A stretch of DNA of 64,000 nucleotides from Microbacterium oxydans (GCF_000956525.1 NZ_JYIW01000015.1:1-64000), one strand, 5' to 3'; positions 19,846 through 29,347 are shown, counted from the stretch's first letter. Program-made: numbers and translations. Notes: generated by a model not told the origin, from the letters alone.

Positions 19846-21132
19846 ATGCCAGGAATCGTGATCGTCGGCGTGCAGTGGGGCGACGAAGGAAAAGGCAAGG
19901 CCACCGATCTTCTCGGTGAGCGCACCGACTGGGTGGTGAAGTTCAACGGCGGCAACAACGCCGGACACACCGTCGTCGTCGGCGACGAGAAGTACGCGCT
20001 GCACCTGCTGCCGTCCGGCATCCTCTCCCCGGGCGTGAACCCGGTGATCGGCAACGGCGTCGTGATCGACCTCGAGGTGCTCTTCTTCGAGCTCGAGGCG
20101 CTCTCCGCCCGCGGCATCGACGTCTCGCGGCTGCGCGTCAGCGCCAACGCGCACATCATCACCGCATACCACCGCACGCTCGACAAGGTCACCGAGCGCT
20201 TCCTCGGCAAGCGCATGATCGGCACGACCGGCCGCGGCATCGGACCGGCATACGCCGACAAGATCAACCGCGTCGGCATCCGCGTGCAGGACATCTTCGA
20301 CGAGAACATCCTGCGTCAGAAGGTCGAGGGCGCCCTCGATCAGAAGAACCATCTGTTGGTGAAGATCTTCAACCGCCGTGCCATCACGGCCGACGAGATC
20401 GTGGAGGATCTGCTCTCCTACGCAGAGCGGCTGCGCCCGATGGTCGCCGACACCGGCTACCTGATCTCCCAGGCGCTCGACCGCGGCGAGGTCGTCGTGT
20501 TCGAGGGTGGCCAGGCCACCATGCTCGACGTCGACCACGGCACCTACCCGTTCGTGACCTCGTCGTCGGCGACGGCAGGTGGAGCATCCACCGGTTCCGG
20601 CGTCGGTCCCGGCGCGCTCGACCGCATCGTCGGCATCGTCAAGGCGTACACGACCCGTGTCGGCTCCGGCCCGTTCCCGACCGAGCTCTTCGACGAGCAG
20701 GGCGAATGGCTGCGCTCCGCCGGGTTCGAGTTCGGCACCACGACCGGCCGGCCGCGCCGCGTCGGCTGGTACGACGCCCCCATCACCCGCTACGCGACCC
20801 GTGTCAACGGCATCACCGATCTGGTGCTCACGAAGCTCGACATCCTCACGGGTCTCGAGCGCATCCCGGTCTGCGTCGCCTACGACGTCGACGGCGAGCG
20901 CTTCGACGAGGTGCCGGTCAACCAGACCGACTTCCACCACGCCACGCCCATCCTGGAGTACTACCCGGGCTGGAGCGAGGACATCTCGACCGCGCGTTCC
21001 TTCGATGACCTGCCCCAGAACGCGCAGGACTACGTGCTGGCGCTCGAGGGCATGAGCAACACCCGCATCTCGGTGATCGGCGTCGGCCCTGAGCGCGACC
21101 AGGTCATCGTCCGCCACGACCTGCTCGACTGA
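19846..21132 (+). CDS. purA: Adenylosuccinate synthetase
   Basis: A 428-residue enzyme making adenylosuccinate from IMP, aspartate and GTP, the first committed step to AMP. The N-terminal P-loop-like GDEGKGK (12-18, catalytic Asp13) and NNAGHT (catalytic His41) are present, with [13 protein letters not shown] and the GTP-binding [12 protein letters not shown] later. Length is normal. The start at 19846 follows AGGGGGGA; a TAGGAT -10-like box lies near 19775. Confidence 0.98.
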   Translation: MPGIVIVGVQWGDEGKGKATDLLGERTDWVVKFNGGNNAGHTVVVGDEKYALHLLPSGILSPGVNPVIGNGVVIDLEVLFFELEALSARGIDVSRLRVSANAHIITAYHRTLDKVTERFLGKRMIGTTGRGIGPAYADKINRVGIRVQDIFDENILRQKVEGALDQKNHLLVKIFNRRAITADEIVEDLLSYAERLRPMVADTGYLISQALDRGEVVVFEGGQATMLDVDHGTYPFVTSSSATAGGASTGSGVGPGALDRIVGIVKAYTTRVGSGPFPTELFDEQGEWLRSAGFEFGTTTGRPRRVGWYDAPITRYATRVNGITDLVLTKLDILTGLERIPVCVAYDVDGERFDEVPVNQTDFHHATPILEYYPGWSEDISTARSFDDLPQNAQDYVLALEGMSNTRISVIGVGPERDQVIVRHDLLD

Positions 21133-21141
21133 GTCAGCCCG

Positions 21142-22263
21142 ATGACGCGGTTCTGGCTCGGCGGCTACGGCGAGGGCATGGAAGGGCAGGCCGAGGGCAT
21201 CGGCTTGCTCGCCGGCGACTCCGGGCGCGAGGCGAACAGCCTGTCGTACCGCGGGGCCGTCACCCGGACGCCGTCGCCGTCGTGGCTGGCATCGCATCCG
21301 CGGCTCGACGTGGTCTACGCGGCGCTCGAAGGGGATGCCGCAGTGCAGGCCTTCGCCCGCTCCGGCGACCGGGCGCTGGTGCCGCTCGGCGAGCCGGTCG
21401 TGGCGGGTGACTCCGTCTGTCATCTCGCCGTCGCGCCGGACGGGCAGTCGCTGATCGCGAGCTGCTACGGCGATGGACGTGTCGTGCGGATCGGCCTGGA
21501 TGCCGACGGGCGGTTCGTGCCAGCGGCCGGAGACCGTGCCGCCAAAGCGGCGGCGCTTCGGGCTGCGCTGTTCGGGGACGACGGTTCGGACCCGGCGGAT
21601 GCCGCGGATGCGCCGCTTCCTGCCGGAGTCGGTGTGCCGGCTGCCGATCCGTACGACGCCGACCGGGCGTCGCATGCGCATTCGGCTGCGTTCCTTCCGG
21701 ATGGACGCATCGCGACCACCGATCTCGGGTTCGACCTGGTGCGGATCTGGCGGCCGACCGGCGACGGGCTCCGCCTCGACCACGAGGTCGTGCTGCCGCA
21801 GGGCACCGGACCGCGGCACATGGTCGTGCATCCGAGCGGCCACCTGCACGTCGTGACCGAGTACTCGTGCGAGGTCTTCACGCTCGCGGCGGCCGTCGAC
21901 GGCACCTGGCACGTCGTGTCGGTGGCGCTCGCGAGCCCGATCGCCGAGATCGGCGTCGACTTCCCCGCCGAGCTCGCCCGCACGCGCGACGGCGCCTTCC
22001 TCTACACCGCGCTGCGCGGCAGCAACACGATCGCCGCGCTGCGCGTGCGTGGCGGCGGCGAGTCGCTCGAGCCGACGGCCCTCGCGGACTCGGGTGTGGA
22101 CTGGCCGCGCCACCACCTCGTGTACGAGGGCAAGCTGCTGGTCGCCGGTCAGCGCTCGAACACGATCAGCCTGCTCGACCTCGACGAGCGCACCGGGGCG
22201 CCCCTCGGCATCCGCCATCAGGCCCAGGTGCCCACCCCGACGCACTTCCTGCCGGTGCGCTGA
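21142..22263 (+). CDS. Lactonase-fold (beta-propeller) protein, 6-phosphogluconolactonase-like family
   Basis: A 373-residue soluble protein with repeated beta-propeller blades: SWLASHPRLDVVYAALEGD, HLAVAPDGQSLIASCYGDG, SHAHSAAFLPDGRIATTDLG, GTGPRHMVVHPSGHLHVV and PRHHLVYEGKLLVAGQRSN. These are typical of the seven-bladed Pgl/lactonase family (PF10282). It may hydrolyse 6-phosphogluconolactone or another lactone, but specificity cannot be read. It starts nine bases after purA and may be co-transcribed. There is no signal peptide. Confidence 0.85.
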   Translation: MTRFWLGGYGEGMEGQAEGIGLLAGDSGREANSLSYRGAVTRTPSPSWLASHPRLDVVYAALEGDAAVQAFARSGDRALVPLGEPVVAGDSVCHLAVAPDGQSLIASCYGDGRVVRIGLDADGRFVPAAGDRAAKAAALRAALFGDDGSDPADAADAPLPAGVGVPAADPYDADRASHAHSAAFLPDGRIATTDLGFDLVRIWRPTGDGLRLDHEVVLPQGTGPRHMVVHPSGHLHVVTEYSCEVFTLAAAVDGTWHVVSVALASPIAEIGVDFPAELARTRDGAFLYTALRGSNTIAALRVRGGGESLEPTALADSGVDWPRHHLVYEGKLLVAGQRSNTISLLDLDERTGAPLGIRHQAQVPTPTHFLPVR

Positions 22264-22297
22264 GCCCGGTTCGTCGCGCGAGGCTCGGCGGGCCCGC

Positions 22298-22382
22298 GTG
22301 CACAATTCAGCAAGAACGTCGGTCCGCCCCTGACGAACGGCCGATTCGGGCCGGTCGCCGAGATTCTTGCTGAATTGTAAAC
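22298..22382. repeat. MITE-like inverted-repeat element, copy 2
   Basis: An 85-bp element with ends CACAATTCAGCAAGAA (22301-22316) and TTCTTGCTGAATTGT (22364-22378). The interior is unrelated to the other copies apart from length. It sits between the lactonase stop and the MFS promoter. Confidence 0.85.
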
Positions 22383-22399
22383 AGGGCAGCTCGGCCGAC

Positions 22400-22430
22400 T
22401 TGACCTCAACCATTGTTGAGGTTCTACGGT
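22400..22430 (+). promoter_or_regulatory. SoxR/MerR-type promoter of the MFS gene
   Basis: TTGACC (22400-22405) and TACGGT (22425-22430) are 19 bases apart, the overlong spacer typical of MerR-family targets. The dyad CCTCAAC-CATT-GTTGAGG (22404-22421) lies between them and closely resembles the CCTCAAG...CTTGAGG SoxR box. The ATG at 22438 begins about seven bases past the -10, so the transcript is probably leaderless. No MerR gene is in the window. Confidence 0.75.
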
Positions 22431-22437
22431 CGGATGC

Positions 22438-23847
22438 ATGACGACAGACACAGGCGAGATGCGCGCCACGACGGCGAACGAGCCGGGCATCCTCAGCGGC
22501 GCGTACCTCTGGATCACGATCGGGGCCTGTGCGCTCGTCTTCCTCGGCGCGTTCGAGTCCCTGGCCGTGACCACGGTGATGCCGGCGGTGAGCGCCGACC
22601 TCGACGGGGAACGGCTGTACGCGCTCGCTTTCGCAGGCCCGCTCGCGACCGGCGTGATCGGCATGGTCGCCGCCGGCAACTGGGCCGACCGTCGGGGCCC
22701 TGTCGAGCCGCTCTACACCTCGGTCGGCGTCTTCGTCATCGGACTCCTCGTCGCCGGCTTCGCCCCCACCATGGAGGTGCTGGTCGCCGGGCGGTTCGCG
22801 CAGGGCCTCGGCAGCGGCGCCCTGACCGTCGCGCTCTACGTCGTGGTCGCCCGGGTGTACCCGCGCTCGCTGCACCCCGCGATCTTCGCCGGATTCGCGG
22901 CCGCGTGGGTGGTGCCGTCGCTGATCGGTCCGACCGTCGCCGGTGCCGTGACCGAACTGTGGAGCTGGCACTGGGTCTTCCTCGGAGTCGTCGTGCTCGT
23001 GCTCGTCGCGCTGCTCATGGTCGTGCCGGCGCTGCGCGGCCTGGCGCACAATGACGGCGATGCCTCGACGCCCTGGGCGCTCGGACGCCTCGGCTGGTCG
23101 GTGCTGGCCGCGCTCGCGGTGCTGGGGCTCAACCTGCTCGGCGACATCCCGGGTGCCGGCCCGCTGCTGGCGGTCGCCGCCGCGGTCCTGGCGCTCGTCG
23201 CCGTACGGCCGCTGCTGCCGCGGGGCACCCTGCGCGCGCGTCGCGGTCTGCCCTCCGTCATCCTGGTGCGCGGTCTCGCGGCCGCCGCGTTCTTCGGCAC
23301 GCAGGTCTACATCCCGTACCTGCTCACGGAGCGATACGCCGTCTCGCCGACTCTCGCCGGCCTCTCGCTGACCGGTGGTGCCCTGGCCTGGTCGGTGGCG
23401 GCGACCGTGCAGGGTCGCATGGGCGCGCGGCTGTCGAGCGTCACTGCAGTGCGGGTCGGGACGGTGCTCGTGCTCATCGGCATCGGTCTCGCGCTTGCGA
23501 CGGCCGCCCTCAGAGCGGATGCCGCACTGATCATCGCCGCGTGGGTCGTCGCCGGCCTCGGCATGGGGCTGATGAGTCCGCGCACGAGCGCCCTCACCCT
23601 GGCGATGTCGACGCCCGAGACGCAGGGCTTCAACAGCTCGGCCATGACGGTCGCCGACTCGTTCGGCAGCGCGCTGGCGCTCGCGATCACCGGTGTGCTG
23701 TTCGCGAGCCTCGCGACGGTCGCAGATCCGTTCACCGCCGTCTTCACGCTCGCCGCCGTGATCGGCCTCGCCGCCGTGGTGCTCGCGCCCCGGCTCGCAC
23801 CGAAGGGTGGGGCGGCGGTGGAGGTCGGGGAGTCGGTGGCGGGGTAG
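22438..23847 (+). CDS. MFS transporter (multidrug-exporter type)
   Basis: A 469-residue protein with about 14 hydrophobic segments, resembling drug:proton antiporters. FESLAVTTVMPAVSADL at the first helix and GNWADRRG in the loop between helices 2 and 3 are the usual MFS motifs; VAGRFAQGLGSGAL is motif-B-like. A MerR/SoxR-type promoter immediately upstream suggests induction by a redox-active or drug-like compound, supporting an export role. Substrate unknown. Confidence 0.9.
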   Translation: MTTDTGEMRATTANEPGILSGAYLWITIGACALVFLGAFESLAVTTVMPAVSADLDGERLYALAFAGPLATGVIGMVAAGNWADRRGPVEPLYTSVGVFVIGLLVAGFAPTMEVLVAGRFAQGLGSGALTVALYVVVARVYPRSLHPAIFAGFAAAWVVPSLIGPTVAGAVTELWSWHWVFLGVVVLVLVALLMVVPALRGLAHNDGDASTPWALGRLGWSVLAALAVLGLNLLGDIPGAGPLLAVAAAVLALVAVRPLLPRGTLRARRGLPSVILVRGLAAAAFFGTQVYIPYLLTERYAVSPTLAGLSLTGGALAWSVAATVQGRMGARLSSVTAVRVGTVLVLIGIGLALATAALRADAALIIAAWVVAGLGMGLMSPRTSALTLAMSTPETQGFNSSAMTVADSFGSALALAITGVLFASLATVADPFTAVFTLAAVIGLAAVVLAPRLAPKGGAAVEVGESVAG

Positions 23848-23866
23848 CCGGTCTCGGCATCCGGAA

Positions 23867-23965
23867 CATCGCCCTGCGACGTGCAGGAGGAATGGCCGGA
23901 TGCAGGAGCGGTTCGCGGCGATTCCTCCTGCGACCGGCGGATGCTCCTGCGCGTCGCGGGCGATG
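23867..23965. repeat. Nested palindromic element, GTGCAGGAG family, copy A
   Basis: A left arm beginning CATCGCCCTGCGACGTGCAG pairs with a right arm ending CGCGTCGCGGGCGATG, with only a few mismatches. Each arm contains two GCAGGAG words. It makes up most of the 234-bp gap between the MFS and reductase genes. A related copy is at 46500-46582 and a fragment near 25590-25620. Confidence 0.75.
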
Positions 23966-24081
23966 TCGCGGCGGAACCAGGGTCTCGCTGCCAGAACATC
24001 CGCCCCGGCGCGCCGGGAACATCCGGCACGGCATCCGATGTTGGTCTTGAACATGGCGACCGGCGACGAGAGGCTATGGGC

Positions 24082-25515
24082 ATGACTGCTGAGAAGACGG
24101 ACGAGTACGACCTGATCGTCGTGGGCGCAGGCCCTGTCGGAGAGAACGTCGCCGACCGCGCCGTGCAGGGCGGGTTGACCGCGATCATCGTCGAGAGCGA
24201 GCTCGTCGGCGGGGAGTGCTCGTACTGGGCGTGCATGCCGTCGAAGGCGCTGCTGCGTTCGGCGCAGGCGTTGCGGGCGGCGCAGCACGTCGCCGGCGCA
24301 AAGGAGGCGGTGACCGGCACGCTCGACGTGCGGGCCGTGTTCGAGCGCCGCGACTCGTTCACGAGCAACTGGTCGGATGACGGGCAGGTGAAGTGGCTCG
24401 ACTCCGCCGGCATCGACCTCGCCCGCGGCCACGGCCGACTGACCGGTGAGCGCGAGGTCACCGTCACCGACGCCGACGGCGGCACCCGGGTGCTGCGCGC
24501 CAGGCACGCGGTCGCGATCAGCACGGGGTCGGATGCCGTGATCCCGCCGATCGACGGACTGCGCGAGTCCTCGCCGTGGACCAGCCGCGAGGCCACCAGC
24601 GCCGAAGAGCTCCCTGACTCCCTCGCGATCATCGGCGGCGGAGTGGTCGCTGTCGAGATGGCGACGGCGTACGCGGCCCTCGGATCGGCGGTCACCCTGA
24701 TCGCCCGCGGTTCCCTGCTCGGCTCGATGGAGCCCTTCGCCGGCCAGCTCGTCACCGCCGGCCTGCGCGAGCTCGGCGTCGAGGTGCACACCGACACCGG
24801 CACGACCTCGGTGCACCGTGGAGCCGAAGGCGTCACGATCACCCTTGCCGACGGCTCGACGATCGTTGCGGCAGAGGTCCTGGCCGCGACCGGTCGTTCG
24901 CCGCGGAGCGGGGACATCGGCCTCGAGACGGCCGGGCTCACGCCGGGCAAGTGGATCGAGACGGATGACACGCTCCGCGTCCCCGGATCCGAGTGGCTGT
25001 ACGCGGTCGGCGACGTGAACGGACGGGTGCTCCTCACCCACCAGGGCAAGTACCAGGCGCGCGCGGTCGGCGATGTGATCGTCGCCCGCGCCAACGGCGA
25101 TGACGTGGATGACGCGCCGTGGGGCCGTCACGTCGCGACGGCGGATCACGCCGCTGTGCCGCAGGTGACGTTCTCGATCCCGGAAGTCGCATCGGTCGGC
25201 CTCACCGAGAGCGCTGCCCGCGAGGCAGGGCGCACGATCGAGGTCGTCGACTACGACCTCGGCGCGATCGCCGGCTCGAGCCTGTACGAGGACGGCTACG
25301 CGGGGCAGGCCCGCCTGGTCATCGACACCGAGCGCGACATCGTGCTCGGCGCGACCTTCGTCGGACCGGAAGTCGCCGAGCTCGTGCACGCGGCGACCAT
25401 CGCGGTCGTCGGCGAGGTCCCGATCGCGCGCCTCTGGCATGCGGTGCCGTCGTATCCGACGGTGAGCGAGGTCTGGTTGCGACTGCTCGAGGGCTACGGA
25501 CGGAACTCGGCATGA
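24082..25515 (+). CDS. FAD-dependent pyridine nucleotide-disulfide oxidoreductase
   Basis: A 477-residue flavoenzyme of the dihydrolipoamide dehydrogenase / mercuric reductase group. The FAD motif GAGPVG is at 15-20, the redox-active pair at Cys46/Cys51 in GGECSYWACMPSK, an NAD(P) motif IIGGGVVAVEMA, and the C-terminal dimer motif reads LWHAVPSYPTVSE with the catalytic His. The cysteine motif differs from GGTCLNVGCIPSK of Lpd but keeps the CxxxxC spacing. The start at 24082 has GAGAGG at proper spacing; ATG at 24076 is too close. The electron acceptor is unknown; lpd itself is unlikely as no 2-oxoacid dehydrogenase genes are near. Confidence 0.9.
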   Translation: MTAEKTDEYDLIVVGAGPVGENVADRAVQGGLTAIIVESELVGGECSYWACMPSKALLRSAQALRAAQHVAGAKEAVTGTLDVRAVFERRDSFTSNWSDDGQVKWLDSAGIDLARGHGRLTGEREVTVTDADGGTRVLRARHAVAISTGSDAVIPPIDGLRESSPWTSREATSAEELPDSLAIIGGGVVAVEMATAYAALGSAVTLIARGSLLGSMEPFAGQLVTAGLRELGVEVHTDTGTTSVHRGAEGVTITLADGSTIVAAEVLAATGRSPRSGDIGLETAGLTPGKWIETDDTLRVPGSEWLYAVGDVNGRVLLTHQGKYQARAVGDVIVARANGDDVDDAPWGRHVATADHAAVPQVTFSIPEVASVGLTESAAREAGRTIEVVDYDLGAIAGSSLYEDGYAGQARLVIDTERDIVLGATFVGPEVAELVHAATIAVVGEVPIARLWHAVPSYPTVSEVWLRLLEGYGRNSA

Positions 25516-25640
25516 TCCGCCGGGGGCGGTCGGGGAATCGGATGCTGCGACGCGGCATCCGTTCCGGCGCCCGCTCCGAACAGCTGATGGACGTGCAGGA
25601 TGCTCCTGCGCGCCCGCACGATCGCAGGGATTGTTACCCA

Positions 25641-25675
25641 CATTGACGGCACCTCGCGCAACCCCGCTGTCAATG
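25641..25675. promoter_or_regulatory. Inverted repeat in the DUF427 promoter region
   Basis: CATTGAC (25641-25647) and GTCAATG (25669-25675) are inverted around 21 bp. TATACG (25688-25693) lies about 30 bases before the DUF427 start as a possible -10, so the right arm would overlap the -35 area. This may be an operator. The rest of the 207-bp gap holds a fragment of the GTGCAGGAG palindrome and nothing else recognised. Confidence 0.4.
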
Positions 25676-25722
25676 TCGGCGACCTCTTATACGCTCATAC
25701 CCGAATCCGAGGAGGCAGGACC

Positions 25723-26025
25723 ATGAAGGCTGTACTCGCAGGAACCGTCATCGCCGACGCAGCAGAAGGCGATCTCGTGAAGATCGAGGGGAACTGGTAT
25801 TTCCCGCCCGCATCCATCACCCCTGGCGCGCTCGTCGAGAGCCCGACCGCATACCGATGCCCCTGGAAGGGCGACGCCCAGTACTTCTCGATCCAGGTCG
25901 ACGACACCCTCCACAAGGATCTCGCCTGGTCGTACCCGACCCCGTATCCCTCTGCATTCGACCGCGTCGGCACCGACTTCTCGGGCTACGTCGCGTTCGA
26001 CCCGAGCGTCGAGATCTCGCAGTGA
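25723..26025 (+). CDS. DUF427 domain protein
   Basis: A 100-residue protein, a single DUF427 domain from GTVIADAAEGDLVKIEGNWY to the end. It contains the conserved YFPPASI, YRCPWKGDAQYFS and WSYPTPYPSAFDRVGTDFSGYVAFD blocks (the last split here at about residues 68-92). The biochemical role is not established. AGGAGG supports the start. It lies 64 bp before the OpuC-type operon and might be co-transcribed. Confidence 0.93.
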   Translation: MKAVLAGTVIADAAEGDLVKIEGNWYFPPASITPGALVESPTAYRCPWKGDAQYFSIQVDDTLHKDLAWSYPTPYPSAFDRVGTDFSGYVAFDPSVEISQ

Positions 26026-26089
26026 CCTCCGTCTGCCGCAGTCGCGGAGCTGACGCACGCCTCGTCGATCGACCGACCGGAGACCAGCC

Positions 26090-26950
26090 ATGATCGAATT
26101 CCGCAACGTCACCAAGCAGTTCCCCGACGGGACCGTCGCCGTCGACGACTTCAGCCTGGTGCTCCCTTCGCGAAAGACCACGGTCTTCGTCGGCTCCTCC
26201 GGCTGCGGCAAGACCACACTGCTGCGCATGATCAACCGGATGGTCGAGCCGACCTCCGGTGACATCGAGATCGACGGCGAGAACGTCCTGGTGGGCGATC
26301 CGGTGCAGCTGCGCCGGCGCATCGGCTACGTGATGCAGAACTCCGGGCTGATGCCGCACTTCTCGGTCATCGACAACGTGGCCACCGTGCTCCGCCTCAC
26401 GGGCGTGAAGAAGCCGGAGGCCCACAAGCGGGCACGCACCCTGCTCGACACGGTCGGCCTCGACCAGGCGCTCGCCGAGCGCTACCCGAGCCAGCTCTCC
26501 GGCGGGCAGCAGCAGCGGGTCGGTGTCGCGCGCGGCCTCGCCGCCGACCCGAACATCCTGCTCATGGACGAGCCCTTCGGTGCCGTCGACCCGATCGTCC
26601 GCGCCGACCTGCAGCAGGAGACGCTCCGACTGCAGCACGAGCTCGACAAGACAGTCGTGTTCGTCACGCACGACATCGACGAGGCGTTCCTGCTCGGCGA
26701 CCAGGTCGTCATCCTCGACAAGGGCGCGCGGATCGTGCAGGTCGGCAGCCCGAGCGAGATCATCGAGAACCCTGCGGATGACTTCGTCGCGGCGTTCATC
26801 GGTGCAGACCGCGGCCGCCGCGCGCTGCACCTGAAGGAGACGCCGCACGGCACCGTGGTCGTCGACTCCGAGGGACGCACGCAGGGCGCGATCATCGCAG
26901 CCCCCGAGACGGATGCCACCACGACCGCCGGGCAGGACGGACGGGCGTGA
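26090..26950 (+). CDS. Compatible-solute ABC transporter ATP-binding protein (OpuCA-like)
   Basis: A 286-residue ATPase with Walker A GSSGCGKT (35-42), signature LSGGQQQR, Walker B LLMDEPFGAVDP and a switch histidine in FVTHDIDEA. The family is that of osmoprotectant (glycine betaine/carnitine/choline) importers, although the C-terminal CBS domains of full OpuCA proteins are missing. It is the first gene of a four-gene operon, and its stop overlaps the next GTG start (GTGA). Confidence 0.93.
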   Translation: MIEFRNVTKQFPDGTVAVDDFSLVLPSRKTTVFVGSSGCGKTTLLRMINRMVEPTSGDIEIDGENVLVGDPVQLRRRIGYVMQNSGLMPHFSVIDNVATVLRLTGVKKPEAHKRARTLLDTVGLDQALAERYPSQLSGGQQQRVGVARGLAADPNILLMDEPFGAVDPIVRADLQQETLRLQHELDKTVVFVTHDIDEAFLLGDQVVILDKGARIVQVGSPSEIIENPADDFVAAFIGADRGRRALHLKETPHGTVVVDSEGRTQGAIIAAPETDATTTAGQDGRA

Positions 26951-27627
26951 ACTGGGTCACCGACAACCTCGGGCTGATCTTCGAGCTGACGCTGGTGCAC
27001 CTGCGTCAGAGCATCGTGCCGATCGTGCTCGGGTTCGTGCTGTCGCTGCCGCTCGGCTGGGTGGCCTGGCGGTATCGGCTCGTGCGCGGGCCGATCATCG
27101 TGCTCACCGGCCTGCTCTACACGATCCCGTCGCTGGCGCTGCTGATCCTGCTGCCGGCCACGCTCGGCTACTCCGCGATCAGTGAGACGAACCTGGTGAT
27201 CGCGCTGACGATCTACGCGGTGGCGATCCTCGTGCGTGCGGTCGCCGACGGGCTCGACTCGGTCGACGACGGCGTCCGTCAGGCAGCGACGGCCACCGGG
27301 TTCGCACCGTTCCGACGCTTCTGGGCGGTCGAGTTCCCGCTCGCCGGCCCCGTGATCCTCGCAGGGCTCCGGGTCGCCGCTGTCAGCACGATCTCACTCG
27401 CGACCGTCGGCATCCTGATCGGCGTCACGAACCTCGGGTACCTGTTCACGAACGGACTCGAGCGCCGGATCATCGCCGAGGTGCTCGCCGGCGTCGTCGC
27501 GGTCGTCATCATCGCGCTCGTGATCGACCTGATCCTGCTGCTGATCGGCCGGGCGCTGATGCCCTGGACGACGGCAGCGAGCCGGGTCTCCGCGAGCCGC
27601 GCCGTTCCAGTGAGGGCAGCCGCATGA
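26947..27627 (+). CDS. Compatible-solute ABC transporter permease (OpuCB-like)
   Basis: A 226-residue inner-membrane protein with five or six helices and the permease EAA-type loop DDGVRQAATATGFAPFRRFW. The GTG at 26947 overlaps the upstream stop, and the end overlaps the second permease start (ATGA). It pairs with the next gene to form the channel of an osmoprotectant importer. Confidence 0.93.
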   Translation: MNWVTDNLGLIFELTLVHLRQSIVPIVLGFVLSLPLGWVAWRYRLVRGPIIVLTGLLYTIPSLALLILLPATLGYSAISETNLVIALTIYAVAILVRAVADGLDSVDDGVRQAATATGFAPFRRFWAVEFPLAGPVILAGLRVAAVSTISLATVGILIGVTNLGYLFTNGLERRIIAEVLAGVVAVVIIALVIDLILLLIGRALMPWTTAASRVSASRAVPVRAAA

Positions 27628-28358
27628 ACCTCTTTGCAGACGCCATCGCCTGGATGCTCTCGCCCGAGCAGTGGACCGGCAACTACGCCCTGCCCAAGCT
27701 CCTCGCCGAGCACCTCACGCTCACCGCGATCTCAGTGCTGATCGCTGCGGCCATCGCCCTGCCGCTCGGCTGGCTGATCGGCCACACCGGTCGCGGTCGC
27801 GAGATCGCGGTCGCCATCTCCGGTGCAGCGCGGGCGATCCCCGCCTTCGGCCTCATGGTGCTGCTGGTGCTCGTGCTCGGGGTGCTGCGCGTTCCCGAAG
27901 CCGCGATCACCACCTTCGTGCTGCTCGCGATCCCCTCGCTCCTCGCCGGTGCCTACACGGGCCTCGAGGCCATCGATCGACGCGTGATCGATGCCGCGCG
28001 GGCCATGGGCATGACCGAATGGCAGCTCTTCTGGAAGGTCGAAGTCCGCCTGGGCCTGCCGCTGCTGGTCGGCGGCATCCGTTCAGCACTGCTGCAGGTC
28101 ATCGCGACCGTCACGATCGCCGCCTACGTCAACCTCGGCGGACTCGGCTGGCCGATCATCCAGGGCATCCCGCTGCGTCGCTTCGACCAGGTGCTCGGTG
28201 GTGCGCTCATCGTCGCAGTGCTCGCGCTGCTCGTCGACCTGCTGCTCGCGGCCGCGCAGCATGCGGCCGTGCCGCGCGGACTCCGCACCGGTCGTCCGGC
28301 CCGCCGTCGTACCCGTCCGCTGACGCCCGCACCGGCGCCGGCGGCAGCCACCGCCTGA
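27624..28358 (+). CDS. Compatible-solute ABC transporter permease (OpuCD-like)
   Basis: A 244-residue permease with six helices and the cytoplasmic loop DRRVIDAARAMGMTEWQLFW, where the ATPase docks. The C-terminal 25 residues are Pro/Arg/Ala-rich and appear disordered. It is coupled to the preceding permease by a four-base overlap. Confidence 0.93.
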   Translation: MNLFADAIAWMLSPEQWTGNYALPKLLAEHLTLTAISVLIAAAIALPLGWLIGHTGRGREIAVAISGAARAIPAFGLMVLLVLVLGVLRVPEAAITTFVLLAIPSLLAGAYTGLEAIDRRVIDAARAMGMTEWQLFWKVEVRLGLPLLVGGIRSALLQVIATVTIAAYVNLGGLGWPIIQGIPLRRFDQVLGGALIVAVLALLVDLLLAAAQHAAVPRGLRTGRPARRRTRPLTPAPAPAAATA

Positions 28359-28423
28359 TCCTCCGTCCCAGCACCAGTTCCAGCACACAGCACCAGTAGA
28401 AGTCCCAGAGAAGAGAGAAGTCC

Positions 28424-29347
28424 ATGTTCACAGCACGAGGCAAGCGCTCCGTCCTCGCCATCGGCCTGGTGGCCGCGGCGACACTCGCCCTGTCCGCCTG
28501 CGGCGGCAACCCGCTCGACGAGCCGTCGAGCGACGCCGGATCGGCGTCGGGCAGCTCCGACACGATCGTCGTCGGCTCGCAGGGGTACTACTCCAACGAG
28601 ATCATCGCCGAGATCTACGCCCAGGCGCTCGAGGGTGCAGGCTTCACGGTCGAGAAGAAGCTCAACATCGGTCAGCGCGACGCGTACATGCCCGAGGTCG
28701 AGTCCGGTGAGATCAACGTCTTCCCCGAGTACACCGGCAGCCTGCTGGAGTACCTTTCGGACGACGACGTCACGGTCACCTCGCCGGAGGACGTCTACAC
28801 CGCCCTCACGAAGGCACTGCCCAAGGGGCTGACCGCGCTCGACTACGCCGAGGCATCCGATCAGGACACCTACACGGTGCTCAAGAGCTTCGCCGAGGAG
28901 CACAACCTCAAGACCATCGGCGACCTCAAGAACGTGACCTCGACCGTCACGATCGGTGCACCGCCGGAGTTCGAGCAGCGTCCGTACAACCCGGCCGCCG
29001 CCAAGGAGGTCTACGGCGTCGACCTGGCGTTCTCGGCCACCGGCCCGACCACGCTCGAGTCGCTGCTCGCCGGTGAGATCCAGGTCGCCGACATCTACAC
29101 CGCCGACCCTGCCTTCGAGACCGAGGACATCGTTGCGCTGGAAGACCCGGAGAACCTCATCATCTCGTCGAACGTGGTGCCGATCGTCTCGAGCGACATC
29201 GCCGATGAGGTCTCCGACGTGCTCAACGCGATCAGCAAGAAGCTGACCGCCGAGGAGCTCGTGTCGCTCAACGTGCTCAGCACGGTCGACCAGAAGTCCT
29301 CGGCCGACATCGCCAAGCAGTGGCTGGCTGACAACGACCTCGGCTGA
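28424..29347 (+). CDS. Compatible-solute binding lipoprotein (OpuCC/OsmF-like)
   Basis: A 307-residue extracellular substrate-binding lipoprotein. The signal peptide ends in lipobox LSAC (acylated Cys26), followed by a Ser/Gly/Asp linker. The OpuAC fold starts at IVVGSQGYYSNEIIAEIYAQ and includes VFPEYTGSLLEYL, a typical family block. It would deliver glycine betaine, choline or a related osmolyte to the two permeases upstream. It ends the four-gene operon. Confidence 0.94.
   Translation: MFTARGKRSVLAIGLVAAATLALSACGGNPLDEPSSDAGSASGSSDTIVVGSQGYYSNEIIAEIYAQALEGAGFTVEKKLNIGQRDAYMPEVESGEINVFPEYTGSLLEYLSDDDVTVTSPEDVYTALTKALPKGLTALDYAEASDQDTYTVLKSFAEEHNLKTIGDLKNVTSTVTIGAPPEFEQRPYNPAAAKEVYGVDLAFSATGPTTLESLLAGEIQVADIYTADPAFETEDIVALEDPENLIISSNVVPIVSSDIADEVSDVLNAISKKLTAEELVSLNVLSTVDQKSSADIAKQWLADNDLG

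Noticed and set aside
19804-25641. A 1945-codon open frame on the minus strand
   Set aside because: It is antisense to purA, the lactonase, MFS and reductase genes and has Arg/Ala/His-rich, low-complexity composition typical of third-frame openness in high-GC DNA.
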